A stretch of DNA of 64,000 nucleotides. Origin: CAYSSJ01 sp964433675. GTDB lineage: Bacteria; Cloacimonadota; Cloacimonadia; Cloacimonadales; TCS61. Each line of letters begins with the position of its first letter. Positions within the stretch are counted from its first letter, which is position 1. The stretch lies in NCBI GenBank assembly GCA_964433675.1, contig CAYSSJ010000013.1:11401-75400 (forward strand), read 5' to 3'. This document shows positions 16,903-26,304 of the stretch, piece by piece. The notes beneath the pieces are model-generated. The model saw nothing but the letters and a program-made list of their open reading frames with translations, made no database searches and had not been told where the DNA came from. A program made the position numbers and the translations under genes.

Positions 16903-18003
16903 TCAACTTTTTGATAAATTTTTATAGAGAGATTGAATTTCTTCCAATTCTATCTTGCAGGGATTCTTTGCCATATTCCGACTGTTCAATACTTCATATG
17001 ATTTGCTTTTGATAAACAGATCGTCCAAATCGTGCTCAAACTTGATCCCAAGCATATCAAGCCAACTATAGAAATCATTTTTTCCGATTTTCAGATATTT
17101 GAACATGGAATCAAGCTCTGTGCTTACAGACGGATAGAATTTCTCCATCACTATCTTCATTACTACTCCATTTGCCAGACCATGACTTAGTCCGAGCTCA
17201 GTTGTAAGTGGATAGCCCAAAGAATGCTGCAAAGTAGTTCCGCATTGGGAGATGATATAACCTCCTAGCATGGAAGCATGCATAAGCTTGACACGATATT
17301 CCAGGTTATCCAATTCCTCAAGACAGAGAGGTAGAAACTGATAGATCAGTTTGATCCCCTGAAAAATAAGCGGGTAGAAAAAACTGTGTCTTACATCGGA
17401 ATACAAACCTTCCAACAGATGACTAAGCGCATCGATAGAAGTATCGCGAGTAATTTCTTTGGATAGTGTCAGAGTATATTTGGCGTCTATGTATGATAAA
17501 GCTGGGTACAATAAAGAAGAACCGAAACCTGCTTTCTGATTAATCTCGGTGTTGGTAATAACACTATAAGGAGTAAGTTCACTACCGGTTCCGGCAGTGG
17601 TGGGAACAGCGACTATCTTGTAAGCATCCTTGATTTTGGCAGATTCATAAAGTTCATAAGGCAGCAGATCATTTTTTGCCAGAGCGGATATTGCCTTACC
17701 GGCATCGAGTGGGCTGCCGCCACCGATCGCTATGATGAAATCACATTCTGTTTGTTGTAATAGTTTTGCTCCTTTGACTACAGTCTCCAAATCCGGATTC
17801 TCTTTTACCTCATCAAAATGAGTATAATGCATGCCAGAAAGGTTCAATACAGATATTACATCGTCCAGTGCACCACATTTTTTTGCTGAATTCTTCCCCG
17901 TAACTAATAGCGGTTTTTTACCTAAAGTTAGCATCAATTCACCGTTTCTCTTCAGTACATCTCTACCCAGAAAGAAATGTACCGGCATAAAGTAATTCAA
18001 CAT
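16903..18003 (-). CDS. Iron-containing alcohol dehydrogenase
   Basis: A 366-residue type III alcohol dehydrogenase. The NAD(P)-binding motif is GGGSPLDAGK (94-103). Metal-binding positions appear intact: D and H in SIDALSHLLEG, then two His in LQHSLG and SHGLANG. It reduces aldehydes or oxidises alcohols, with an unknown specific substrate. It follows the flavin reductase gene by 18 bases on the reverse strand with its own GAGG ribosome site. Such enzymes serve redox balancing in fermenters. Confidence 0.88.
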   Translation of the reverse strand: MLNYFMPVHFFLGRDVLKRNGELMLTLGKKPLLVTGKNSAKKCGALDDVISVLNLSGMHYTHFDEVKENPDLETVVKGAKLLQQTECDFIIAIGGGSPLDAGKAISALAKNDLLPYELYESAKIKDAYKIVAVPTTAGTGSELTPYSVITNTEINQKAGFGSSLLYPALSYIDAKYTLTLSKEITRDTSIDALSHLLEGLYSDVRHSFFYPLIFQGIKLIYQFLPLCLEELDNLEYRVKLMHASMLGGYIISQCGTTLQHSLGYPLTTELGLSHGLANGVVMKIVMEKFYPSVSTELDSMFKYLKIGKNDFYSWLDMLGIKFEHDLDDLFIKSKSYEVLNSRNMAKNPCKIELEEIQSLYKNLSKS

Positions 18004-18021
18004 ATATACCTCACTTTCAAA

Positions 18022-18498
18022 CTAAAGATCTACCGATAAAAATACATTTTTGTTCTCATTAGACCAGGAATGCTTCACTTCACCCACATAGATAGTATGA
18101 TCTCCGCTTTTCACCTGACTGACCACCTGACATTCGAAACAAGCGGCTGCGTTTTTTAAAACAGGTAGCTTAGCAAGTCTTCCTTCAAACCAAGGTTCTT
18201 CCGTATGTGCTAGTTTGTCTATATCTCTACCCGATTGGGAGCCGCTGAGTCTGATGAGCTCGATCATCTCAGGTGATGGGAAACAGAGGTTGAAATAGCG
18301 CTCTGCTTGTAAACATTCATAAGAATAGCGTGTATGTCCGATAGATATAGCAAGCATTGGCGGAACTATCGAGGTCTTCATAAACCACTCTAAGGTGATA
18401 AGATTGTTTTTCCCCTTACTATCTCTTACTGCTGCTATGGTTACTTTAGACGGATGTTTTACCAAACTATAAGCATGGTTGAAATCTGTTCTCTGCAT
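18022..18498 (-). CDS. Flavin reductase-like FMN-binding protein
   Basis: A 158-residue split-barrel flavoprotein. The residues typical of the family are visible: an N-terminal VTIAAVRDSKGKNNL.TL.W and the FMN phosphate-binding segment before PPMLAISIGHTRYSYE. These proteins reduce FMN with NAD(P)H or act as small flavoprotein oxidoreductases. It is first in a reverse operon with the alcohol dehydrogenase, and has AGGAGG ahead of its ATG. The functional partner is unknown. Confidence 0.8.
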   Translation of the reverse strand: MQRTDFNHAYSLVKHPSKVTIAAVRDSKGKNNLITLEWFMKTSIVPPMLAISIGHTRYSYECLQAERYFNLCFPSPEMIELIRLSGSQSGRDIDKLAHTEEPWFEGRLAKLPVLKNAAACFECQVVSQVKSGDHTIYVGEVKHSWSNENKNVFLSVDL

Positions 18499-18522
18499 AT
18501 TACCTCCTATTTTATTTTATGC

Positions 18523-18551
18523 TAACTATAATGAGGTTGTCTTGCTGTCAA
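18523..18551 (-). promoter_or_regulatory. Putative promoter of the flavin reductase operon
   Basis: On the reverse strand TTGACA (18551-18546), 17 bases, then TAGTTA (18528-18523). An overlapping TATAGT gives a 15-base spacer instead. About 25 bases separate the -10 from the ATG. Confidence 0.5.
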
Positions 18552-18639
18552 ATTTAAAATTTATGCTCATAGAAAGATAGGATAATTAATAAATTTTACT
18601 AAGAATGAGATTTTCAAATGATTATCTGGAAAAAAATCA

Positions 18640-18668
18640 TTGACTTAGTGATCTAATATCCTAAATTG
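18640..18668 (+). promoter_or_regulatory. Putative promoter of the sugar-binding lipoprotein
   Basis: TTGACT at 18640-18645, 17 bases, then AAATTG at 18663-18668 preceded by T (heptamer TAAATTG). The ATG follows at 18694 after GGAGG. Confidence 0.5.
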
Positions 18669-18693
18669 CCTAAAAATGATTATGGAGGTTAAA

Positions 18694-19998
18694 ATGTACA
18701 AATATATTGCAGCGCTTATGATGATCGCCCTGTTACTGACAGGTTGTGGAGGGAGAGATGATGTTCCTGAAGGCGTTACTGAAATAGTCTTTTGGCATGC
18801 TATGGGTGGACCACTCGGCGAAGCTTTGAACGAATTGGTAGATGAGTTTAACAGAGAACATCCCGAGATCCATATATCCATGGTCAACATGGGAAATTAC
18901 ACTGCCCTTTCACAGAAATTGACCGCTGCTATTCAAGCGGGAAATCAGCCCCATATCGCTCAGGCATTCGAGGCTTGGACTGCCTATTATCAAAAAGGAG
19001 ATGTCATTGTCCCATTTGAACGGTTCATCGAGAATGATCCCGAGTTCGGTGAAGAAGATCTGGAGGATTTCTTTCCCGTCTTTGTAGAGAGCAATACGAT
19101 CGATGGTGAATTGTTATCATTTCCATTCAATAAAAGTGTGAGAGTGTTATATTACAACCGGGATCTATTTTTCAGACATGATCTCGATCCCAATCAGCCA
19201 CCCAGAACTTGGGATGAATTCAGAGAATATGCCAAGATCCTCACCAGAGACACTACTAAAGACGGTTCCATAGACCAATATGGCACCACCATCCGTATTA
19301 GTGCATGGCAGTTCCAGAATCTGCTCTTGCAAGCCGGCGGCAGGATGATGGACGAAGACTATAGAAAACCACTTTTCAACGATGAAGCTGGTGTGAGGGC
19401 TTTGGAATATCTCAGGACACTTTTGACCGAAGATAAGACAGCTTATCTATCTCCGGGGTATGAAGGGCAGAGAGATTTTACTGCCAGCAAAGTGGCTATG
19501 TATGAAGATACCAGCGTTTCTTATGCATTTATGGAGAGAACCGGTATCCCGTTCAATCTCGGATTAGCACCGATACCTATCGATAAGACCAGGAAAAACA
19601 TCATCAGTGGAACTAATGTGATTATTTTTAAGAACGAAGATGACCAGGTTCTCGATGCTGCATGGGAATTTGTCAAATGGTTTACCGATACACCTCAGAC
19701 GGCAAAGTGGTCAGCAATGACCTATTATATGCCGGTAAGACAGAGTGCTATGCAAGAGCCGGAACTAAAACAAAGGATAGAAGAAACCCCCGGCATGGCT
19801 GATGTTTACGATCAACTCAATTACGCTACTTTTGAACCGCAGATCAGTGAATGGTTCGAACTGAGACGCTATTTGGAAGAGCATGTGATAGAAAGAGTTG
19901 TGCGCGGTCGTTTGCAATCGAAAACCGCGCTTGATAACGCTGCCAAAAGGTTGACTGAGATGATCGCCAAACAGGAAGTACCTGAGTTTGCTCAGTGA
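18694..19998 (+). CDS. ABC sugar-type extracellular solute-binding lipoprotein
   Basis: A 434-residue family 1 solute-binding protein of the UgpB/MalE type. It starts at ATG 18694, with GGAGG at 18684-18688, rather than at an in-frame ATG six codons earlier. The lipobox LTGC puts the modified Cys at residue 18. The following FWHAMGG and EFVKWFTD..TAKWS blocks are typical of sugar or glycerol-phosphate binding proteins. Permease and ATPase genes are absent from the vicinity; thrS follows. Ligand is unknown. Confidence 0.87.
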   Translation: MYKYIAALMMIALLLTGCGGRDDVPEGVTEIVFWHAMGGPLGEALNELVDEFNREHPEIHISMVNMGNYTALSQKLTAAIQAGNQPHIAQAFEAWTAYYQKGDVIVPFERFIENDPEFGEEDLEDFFPVFVESNTIDGELLSFPFNKSVRVLYYNRDLFFRHDLDPNQPPRTWDEFREYAKILTRDTTKDGSIDQYGTTIRISAWQFQNLLLQAGGRMMDEDYRKPLFNDEAGVRALEYLRTLLTEDKTAYLSPGYEGQRDFTASKVAMYEDTSVSYAFMERTGIPFNLGLAPIPIDKTRKNIISGTNVIIFKNEDDQVLDAAWEFVKWFTDTPQTAKWSAMTYYMPVRQSAMQEPELKQRIEETPGMADVYDQLNYATFEPQISEWFELRRYLEEHVIERVVRGRLQSKTALDNAAKRLTEMIAKQEVPEFAQ

Positions 19999-20004
19999 TC
20001 AAGA

Positions 20005-20034
20005 TTGACATAGAAAGCAAATCTTAAAAATTTG
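20005..20034 (+). promoter_or_regulatory. Putative promoter of thrS
   Basis: TTGACA at 20005-20010, 17 bases, then AAATTT followed by G (20028-20034). There is no T-box leader: only about 30 bases remain before the start codon. Confidence 0.4.
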
Positions 20035-20066
20035 TTTTCTGAAATCTATAAAGGAAAGAGGAGAAA

Positions 20067-21980
20067 ATGATAAAGATAACTTTTCCGGATGGAAAGGTAG
20101 GAGAATATCCCGAAAAATCCACTCCGCTGGATATCGCACTTAGTATCAGTAGCGGACTGGCACGAGAGATAGTGACTGCCAAAGTGAATGATAAGTTGGT
20201 CGATCTCAATCATCCCATCAAAACGGATGCCAGCTTGGTCTTATATAAATTCGACAGTGACATCGGTAGAGAAGTCTATTGGCATAGTACTGCTCACTTG
20301 ATGGCACAAGCGGTTAAAGAATTATTCCCCGAAGTAAAAATAGCGATTGGGCCTGCGATTGAAACCGGTTTTTATTACGATTTCGATCGGGATGAACCCT
20401 TCACAGATGAGGATATTCTGCAGATCGAGGAGAAGATGAAAACTCTGGCAAAGCAGGATCTGGAATATACTCGCCAGGAGATGACTCGTGAGCAGGCACT
20501 TGAGCTCTTCTCTGGGATGGGGGAGCATTATAAAGTCGAGATTTTAAACGAAATCGCACCGGGTGAAGTGATCACTGCATACAGACAAGGTTCTTTTATT
20601 GATCTCTGTCGGGGACCGCATATTATTCATACCGGACGTATCAAAGCGATCAAACTTCTGAAGACTTCCGGTGCATATTGGCGTGGTGATGCAAAGAATA
20701 AAATGCTGCAACGTATCTATGGCGTTAGTTTCCCTACCAATAAAGAGCTGAACAGATATCTTGCTGATCTTGAGGAAGCCAAAAAGCGTGATCATCGTAA
20801 GATCGGTAAAGAGTTGGATCTATACTCCATATCAGATGAGATCGGTGCCGGTTTGGTACTGTGGCATCCTCATGGAGCTATGATGCGCTCGATCATTGAA
20901 GATTATTGGAAAGAACAGCATTTTAAGTCCGGTTATAGTGTGGTGAATACACCGCATATCGGGAAAGCCGATCTTTGGCAGACCAGCGGGCATCTCTCCA
21001 ATTTCTCCGAATATATCTATCCACCGATCAGCATAGATGAGCAGGATTATTATCTCAAACCGATGAATTGCCCCTTTCACATCGAGATCTATAAAACTAC
21101 CAAACGAAGTTATCGTGAATTACCGATCAAATATGCCGAGATGGGTACTGTATATAGATATGAGCCCTCCGGTGCTTTGCATGGACTAATGAGAGTACGT
21201 GGCTTCACTCAAGATGATGCTCATATTATCTGTACACCTGAACAAGTAGATGCTGAGGTCAAAGATGTGGTGAAATTCTCTATCGAGATGCTCAGAGCTT
21301 TTGGTTTCGATGATTTTGAGATTTTCCTCTCTACCAGACCGGAAAAAGCGGTTGGTAAGATCGAAGATTGGGATAAAGCTACTTATGCTCTGAAGCGATC
21401 TCTGGAAGAGTTAGAGCTGAACTTTGAGATGGATGAAGGTGGCGGTGCTTTTTATGGTCCCAAAATAGATATCAAAATCAAAGATGCTCTCAAGCGTTCT
21501 TGGCAATGTTCTACTATCCAATTCGATTTTAATCTCCCCGAAAGATTCTCTATGGAATATGTCGGAGCAGATAATGCTCCCCATCGTCCTTTTATGATTC
21601 ACCGTGCGCTTATGGGGTCGCTGGAGAGGTTCTTTGGCACTCTGATAGAATTTCATGCCGGAAATTTTCCTGTCTGGCTCTGCCCGATCCAGATCAAAGT
21701 AATCCCGATCTCCGAGCATTATGAAGATTATGCTCAACAAGTAGCTCAGCAACTAAATGAGAATGGACTCAGAGTTGAAGTGGATCATAAAAATGAGAAG
21801 GTGAATTATAAGATCAGAGAAGCTGAATTGCAAAAAATCCCCTATATGTTCATTGTCGGTCAGCGTGAACAAGATGAGAATACAGTATCAGTACGTCGTC
21901 ATACCAGCGGAGATCTGGGTAGTTTTGCAACCGCAGAGATCATCGAGAAGATCAAAGCTGAAGTAGATGCCAAAAAATGA
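20067..21980 (+). CDS. thrS: Threonine-tRNA ligase
   Basis: A complete 637-residue class II synthetase that charges tRNA-Thr. Domains in order: TGS (about 1-62), editing domain with the HxxxH motif HSTAH (73-77), catalytic core with motif 2 RYEPSGALHGLMRVRGFTQDDAH, the zinc Cys in MNCPFH, motif 3 near APHRPFMIHRALMGSLERF, and the C-terminal anticodon-binding domain from about 545. AGAGGAG lies 5-12 bases before the ATG. kdsD follows after 7 bases. Confidence 0.97.
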   Translation: MIKITFPDGKVGEYPEKSTPLDIALSISSGLAREIVTAKVNDKLVDLNHPIKTDASLVLYKFDSDIGREVYWHSTAHLMAQAVKELFPEVKIAIGPAIETGFYYDFDRDEPFTDEDILQIEEKMKTLAKQDLEYTRQEMTREQALELFSGMGEHYKVEILNEIAPGEVITAYRQGSFIDLCRGPHIIHTGRIKAIKLLKTSGAYWRGDAKNKMLQRIYGVSFPTNKELNRYLADLEEAKKRDHRKIGKELDLYSISDEIGAGLVLWHPHGAMMRSIIEDYWKEQHFKSGYSVVNTPHIGKADLWQTSGHLSNFSEYIYPPISIDEQDYYLKPMNCPFHIEIYKTTKRSYRELPIKYAEMGTVYRYEPSGALHGLMRVRGFTQDDAHIICTPEQVDAEVKDVVKFSIEMLRAFGFDDFEIFLSTRPEKAVGKIEDWDKATYALKRSLEELELNFEMDEGGGAFYGPKIDIKIKDALKRSWQCSTIQFDFNLPERFSMEYVGADNAPHRPFMIHRALMGSLERFFGTLIEFHAGNFPVWLCPIQIKVIPISEHYEDYAQQVAQQLNENGLRVEVDHKNEKVNYKIREAELQKIPYMFIVGQREQDENTVSVRRHTSGDLGSFATAEIIEKIKAEVDAKK

Positions 21981-21987
21981 GGGATAG

Positions 21988-22953
21988 ATGGATATCAAAT
22001 CTACTGTAAAAGAAGAGCTAAAAAAAGCGGCTCAATCTATCAGCGCTATCGCTGATAATATAGATGCTGAAGTAGAAGAAGCGGTAGAATTATTGTACAA
22101 TTGTAGTGGCAAGGTAATCGTGACCGGTATGGGGAAGACCGGCATTATTGCTCGTAAAATTGCTGCCACACTCTCCAGTACAGGAACGACAGCTATTTTC
22201 TTACATGCAGCCGAAGGTATTCATGGTGATCTGGGGATTTTGAGGAAAGAAGATGTGGTCATTGCCATCTCTTATAGTGGTAACACCGAAGAACTGCTCT
22301 CTATCATACCCTATATCAGATTTCAGCAGATACCGATTATTGCTATTACCGGCAACAAGAATTCCAATCTTGCTCAAAGTGCGACAGTGGTATTAAACTG
22401 TAATGTCCCCAAAGAGTTTGAACCTTTCGGGATGGTTCCTACCATGAGTACGACCGTAGCTTTAGCCTTGGGAGATGCGATTGCTGTGGCACTTTTGAAA
22501 AAGCGAAATTTCACCGAAGCTGATTTCGTACAATACCATCCCGGCGGTACGATCGGAAAGAAACTATTGCTCCGGGTAGAAGATCTGATGCATACAGATG
22601 ATAAGAATCCGCTGGTGGATAACCAAGTGCAGATGGATAGAGTGATAATTGAGATGACCGGTAAAGGACTGGGCTGTACCAGTGTATGTGACAAAGAAGG
22701 AAGGTTGGTCGGTATAGTCACCGATGGTGATTTGCGTCGTTTTCTATCTAGAGGGTTCTGCTCGTTCGACATATCGGTAGAAGAGATTATGACCCGCGAT
22801 CCTAAAGCAGTTTCACCCAAACTCTTTGCCGTAGATGCTCTCAGGATCATGGAAGATGCCAAGATAACTATGCTGCCGGTCGTAGATGAGAAAAAAAAAC
22901 CGATCGGTATGCTACATATGCACGATCTTATCAACGCCGGAGTAGTTGGTTGA
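21988..22953 (+). CDS. kdsD: Arabinose 5-phosphate isomerase
   Basis: Isomerises D-ribulose 5-phosphate to D-arabinose 5-phosphate, the first step toward the Kdo of lipopolysaccharide. A SIS domain (about 30-175, with GMGKTG and SYSGNTEEL) is followed by two CBS domains (about 205-321). Length (321) and order match KdsD/KpsF. It is probably in an operon with thrS. Its last 23 bases overlap the convergent murB gene. Confidence 0.93.
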   Translation: MDIKSTVKEELKKAAQSISAIADNIDAEVEEAVELLYNCSGKVIVTGMGKTGIIARKIAATLSSTGTTAIFLHAAEGIHGDLGILRKEDVVIAISYSGNTEELLSIIPYIRFQQIPIIAITGNKNSNLAQSATVVLNCNVPKEFEPFGMVPTMSTTVALALGDAIAVALLKKRNFTEADFVQYHPGGTIGKKLLLRVEDLMHTDDKNPLVDNQVQMDRVIIEMTGKGLGCTSVCDKEGRLVGIVTDGDLRRFLSRGFCSFDISVEEIMTRDPKAVSPKLFAVDALRIMEDAKITMLPVVDEKKKPIGMLHMHDLINAGVVG

Positions 22954-23878
22954 TATCCTCATCAAATCCGAGCAATCTAACTTCCGGTTCCAATTCTATA
23001 TGATAGTTCTCCCACACTTTATGATAGATCAAACGCATCAAATATAATACATCCTCCGCTTTGGCTTTGTTGCAGTTGATGATAAACCCGGCATGTTTCT
23101 CTGAGATCATGGCATCATTTTTCTTGGTACCCTTCAGACCGAGATCTTCCACCATTTTGCCGACATAATGACCGGCTGGACGTTTGAACACACTGCCACA
23201 GGAGGGATAATCGAGAGGTTGCTTTTGAAGACGAGTCTCCAGCTGCTGTTTTCTTATCTTTTCCAATTCATCTATTGGACTGGTTTGTAGTCTGAGAGTG
23301 ACTTCCAAGATGATCTTATTTTGTAGCTGGTCAATAGAGCGGTAATTTATATCCAATGCTTCTTTCGGATAGCTGAGCAGATTGGTGTCTTCATCTAAGA
23401 CTACGACTTCTTCTATAGTGTCGCCGATACAACCTTGATCGACACCGGCGTTCATAATCGTAGCACCACCAACAGTGCTCGGAATGCCTGCTAAACATGC
23501 CAATCCACCCAAATAATGCTCTTCGCAATAGAAGATCAGATCGGATAGGGCTACCCCTGCTTGCACTTTTACTCTATCTTCATCGATCCGAAATATTTTG
23601 TTGAAATACTTGGTCAACTTGATAACTATACCATCAAATCCATCATCAGAGGCAAGGATATTTGCTCCATAGCCGAGTATAGCAAAACGGATTTTGTTTT
23701 TCTTACAAAATTTTATTAATGCTTGGAGCGATGCGAGATCATGAGGATATACCAAAAAAGTAGCTTCCCCACCGATGTGATACCAGGTATGATCAGCTAG
23801 AGCTACATTGGCATAGTAATTGCCCAAATGATGCTTTTGCAGATAACTATCAGTACTTTTATACAGATTTAGTTTCAT
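22931..23878 (-). CDS. murB: UDP-N-acetylmuramate dehydrogenase
   Basis: The FAD-dependent reductase that makes UDP-MurNAc for peptidoglycan. It has the FAD-binding loop GYGANIL (69-75), GIPSTVGGATIMNAG (131-145), and the catalytic serine block CGSVFKRP (227-234, Ser229). The C-terminal KHAGFIIN and a final Glu region (HIELEPEVRLLG) are also present. At 315 residues it is the usual length. The 3' end overlaps kdsD on the opposite strand by 23 bases. Confidence 0.95.
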   Translation of the reverse strand: MKLNLYKSTDSYLQKHHLGNYYANVALADHTWYHIGGEATFLVYPHDLASLQALIKFCKKNKIRFAILGYGANILASDDGFDGIVIKLTKYFNKIFRIDEDRVKVQAGVALSDLIFYCEEHYLGGLACLAGIPSTVGGATIMNAGVDQGCIGDTIEEVVVLDEDTNLLSYPKEALDINYRSIDQLQNKIILEVTLRLQTSPIDELEKIRKQQLETRLQKQPLDYPSCGSVFKRPAGHYVGKMVEDLGLKGTKKNDAMISEKHAGFIINCNKAKAEDVLYLMRLIYHKVWENYHIELEPEVRLLGFDEDINQLLRR

Positions 23879-23897
23879 TGATTACTCCATAGTAAAT

Positions 23898-23972
23898 TGG
23901 TACCCCCTAGGGGAATCGAACCCCTGTTTCAGGAATGAGAATCCTGCGTCCTGACCACTAGACGAAGGGGGC
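23898..23972 (-). tRNA. tRNA-Glu (anticodon CUC)
   Basis: The reverse strand folds as a full cloverleaf. The acceptor begins GCCCCCT, the anticodon stem CAGGA/TCCTG closes a 7-base loop TTCTCAT giving CUC, and the T arm contains GTTCGATTC. The CCA end is encoded (23900-23898). It reads GAG codons and lies three bases downstream of tRNA-Ser. Confidence 0.95.
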
Positions 23973-23975
23973 ACC

Positions 23976-24068
23976 TGGCGGAGACGTAGGGATTTGAACC
24001 CTAGATACGCCTTTTGGACGTATACGCGATTTCCAATCGCGCTCCTTTAGCCACTCGGACACGTCTCC
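23976..24068 (-). tRNA. tRNA-Ser (anticodon GGA)
   Basis: The reverse strand has acceptor GGAGACG, serine-type D-arm GTCCGAGTGGCT, an anticodon stem CGCGA/TCGCG with loop TTGGAAA (GGA) and a long variable arm (about 18 bases, TATACGTCC...GGCGTAT), as expected for a class II tRNA. The discriminator is G and the CCA is encoded. It is 93 bases long. Confidence 0.95.
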
Positions 24069-24128
24069 GAATTTGTGCTCAAAATTTTTAATCTGTTCTT
24101 TATTGTAAATACCTTTTTTCATTAGCAC

Positions 24129-25085
24129 TCATTTTTGAGCATCATCATTGATGATATCTTTTAGTATACCTTTGAGTTCCTCATGCTCCAGTTTGTTGGT
24201 GGCAGATTGTTGCAACACTTCTCCATCGACGATCTTTTCTATGGTGATGCGCATTTTATGAGTTCCATATGCCCCATTTCCTTTAAGATAGTGCCTGCCT
24301 TCCAAAATGGATACTAGTATTACTCCACTGAGGATTATCGCCCAGTTCAGATAAATCCAAAACAGAAATATCGGTACGAATGCCAACACATCGAAGATGA
24401 GACTAATATTGGTAAGGTTGATTATATACCAATTGAAGACAGATTTGAACAATATCCATAGAAGCGATGAGATAGCAGCGGCAATAATTACCGAACGGTT
24501 ACGGATCTTAATAGTCGGGATAAAGAAATAGACGATAATCAAGATAGTGAACAGTAAGACAAAAGGTGTGAGGAAAATGGATAAATTTTCCAATATCGGC
24601 AGGTTGATAAATTTCCCTACGATTGGTATCGAAGTTGCTGAGAATAGAATCAGGATAAAGATGCAACCAAAGATCGTCATCCCCAGAAATTTGACAAAAT
24701 TGTCCAAAAATGTGTTTTTGCGCGTATCATGCACATTGAGGATATTATCAAAGGAGTCGTTTATTATTTTAAACAGTGAATACGAAGAAACCAAAAGAAT
24801 GATGAAATTGAATAGATTGAAAGGGATTTTCTGATGAGCTAGTTGAGATATATATTCGATGATCTGATCTACCGAGCTCGGTAAAAATACTTGGATCAAA
24901 GCATCGCTCAATTGATCTTCAAACTCTATAAATGGCAATTCGGGTATGAAAAAGAGGATAAAGATGACAAAGGGAACAAAACCGAGCAAGGTAACGAAAG
25001 TGAGGGCTGCTGCTTCTTTGAATACACGCTGCTCATTGAATATCTCCAAAAATGATTTTAAAAAGTCTCTGATCTTTTTACTCAT
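24129..25085 (-). CDS. YihY/BrkB family inner-membrane protein
   Basis: A 318-residue membrane protein with about six hydrophobic segments in the YihY (formerly RNase BN) family. The early EAAALTFVTLLGFVPF block is typical; most members have LAYY at the equivalent position. No RNase activity should be assumed from the old name. The final 60 residues are soluble and charged. It overlaps the FtsX-type permease gene by 8 bases and is third in a reverse operon. A structural role in the envelope is plausible; function unproven. Confidence 0.78.
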   Translation of the reverse strand: MSKKIRDFLKSFLEIFNEQRVFKEAAALTFVTLLGFVPFVIFILFFIPELPFIEFEDQLSDALIQVFLPSSVDQIIEYISQLAHQKIPFNLFNFIILLVSSYSLFKIINDSFDNILNVHDTRKNTFLDNFVKFLGMTIFGCIFILILFSATSIPIVGKFINLPILENLSIFLTPFVLLFTILIIVYFFIPTIKIRNRSVIIAAAISSLLWILFKSVFNWYIINLTNISLIFDVLAFVPIFLFWIYLNWAIILSGVILVSILEGRHYLKGNGAYGTHKMRITIEKIVDGEVLQQSATNKLEHEELKGILKDIINDDAQK

Positions 25086-26304
25086 AACGTAATGCCTCCA
25101 CCGGATCTAATTTACTGGCTTTTATTGCTGGTGAGATTCCGAAGAACAGACCTACACCTACAGATACGAATAAAGCTACGATAATGATAGAGAGATTGGC
25201 TACCATCTCCACTCCGATAAAACCTTGAACGATAGATAGCATCGATAAGCCGACCGCTATCCCGATGATGCCTCCGATCGTGGTTACCAACACACTCTGA
25301 ACCAAGAACTGCAGGAACACATCCCTTCTTCTGGCACCTACTGTGAGTCGGACGCCTATTTCTCTGGTGCGCTCCTGAATTGTGGCAAGCATGATATTCA
25401 TGATCACTATCCCACCTACAAATAGGGAGATCAAACTGATTAGGAAAAAAATAAGCCTAAAAGTGGCAGCACTCTCTTGCATCTCCTCAGCACGCTCACG
25501 AGCAGATATTACCCTAAATACAGGTTCGCCATAGCGTAGGTTCAGTATAGTCGCTTCCAACTTTTCACGCAGAGCCGGTGCTTCTTCCACACTGGCTGCC
25601 TTCAGAGTAATGCTGCGAATGTTATCTTGACCGGTCATCTTGTTCACCATAGTTGATAGTGGAATAAAAGAACGACGATTGAGATACTCGAGCGCATTAT
25701 CTCTAAAAACATCTTGTCCGGATGCTAAAAATCTATGCTGCATCACACCGACAACCTGTAAGCGGCGATTGTTTGCAGTAATATATTTACCGATCGGATC
25801 ATGGTTACCAAACAACTCGTCTCGCACCGTTGTACCGATGACGATAATATCGTTAGATTGGCTCAAATCATGCTCGGAAATAAATCGACCAGCTCCCACA
25901 TCCCATTCTTCAACTCGAGAAAAATCAGGGTAGATACCCATTACCCCTCCGTAAAACTCTTTATCCTGATAAGAGAAGCGAAAGCGAGTGGAAATTTGCG
26001 GATTAAAATATAGAATCTCAGGTGCTGAAGAGCGGATCTGTCTTACCTCTTTTAAGGTAAATGAGTCGGGTAGATTTCTCTCATTGTTGTATTGCCAATT
26101 CCTATCGATGGTGATATTAGCCAACCCGCCTCTCTCCATCATCCAAGCAATGGTCTGCTGGTTGATCCCATTGACCAATGCAAGAACGACTACGATAGAC
26201 ATTGTACCGAGCACGATACCGATGATCGTGATGAAACTTCTAACCTTGCGCGTCCAGAAATCTGAAAAACCGACTTGCAGACTCTCTCTAAGTGATATCG
26301 CCAT
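25078..26304 (-). CDS. ABC transporter permease, MacB/FtsX type
   Basis: A 408-residue permease with one N-terminal membrane segment (about 20-42), a periplasmic MacB_PCD domain (about 45-250), and three C-terminal segments forming the FtsX domain (about 285-400, with IGVRLTVGARRRDVFLQFL). These are mechanotransmission-type systems that drive export or lipoprotein release, not ordinary substrate channels. It overlaps its ATPase gene by 17 bases. No MacA-like adaptor is adjacent. Confidence 0.88.
   Translation of the reverse strand: MAISLRESLQVGFSDFWTRKVRSFITIIGIVLGTMSIVVVLALVNGINQQTIAWMMERGGLANITIDRNWQYNNERNLPDSFTLKEVRQIRSSAPEILYFNPQISTRFRFSYQDKEFYGGVMGIYPDFSRVEEWDVGAGRFISEHDLSQSNDIIVIGTTVRDELFGNHDPIGKYITANNRRLQVVGVMQHRFLASGQDVFRDNALEYLNRRSFIPLSTMVNKMTGQDNIRSITLKAASVEEAPALREKLEATILNLRYGEPVFRVISARERAEEMQESAATFRLIFFLISLISLFVGGIVIMNIMLATIQERTREIGVRLTVGARRRDVFLQFLVQSVLVTTIGGIIGIAVGLSMLSIVQGFIGVEMVANLSIIIVALFVSVGVGLFFGISPAIKASKLDPVEALRYE

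Noticed and set aside
19999..20066. Possible T-box leader before thrS
   Set aside because: The gap is only 68 bases, with no specifier stem or T-box sequence.
23898..24068. tRNA pair as an integration site
   Set aside because: No integrase gene, no repeated tRNA 3' end and only core genes on both sides.
24129..25085. Annotation as ribonuclease BN
   Set aside because: The YihY/BrkB family was historically misnamed; there are no nuclease motifs in this membrane protein.
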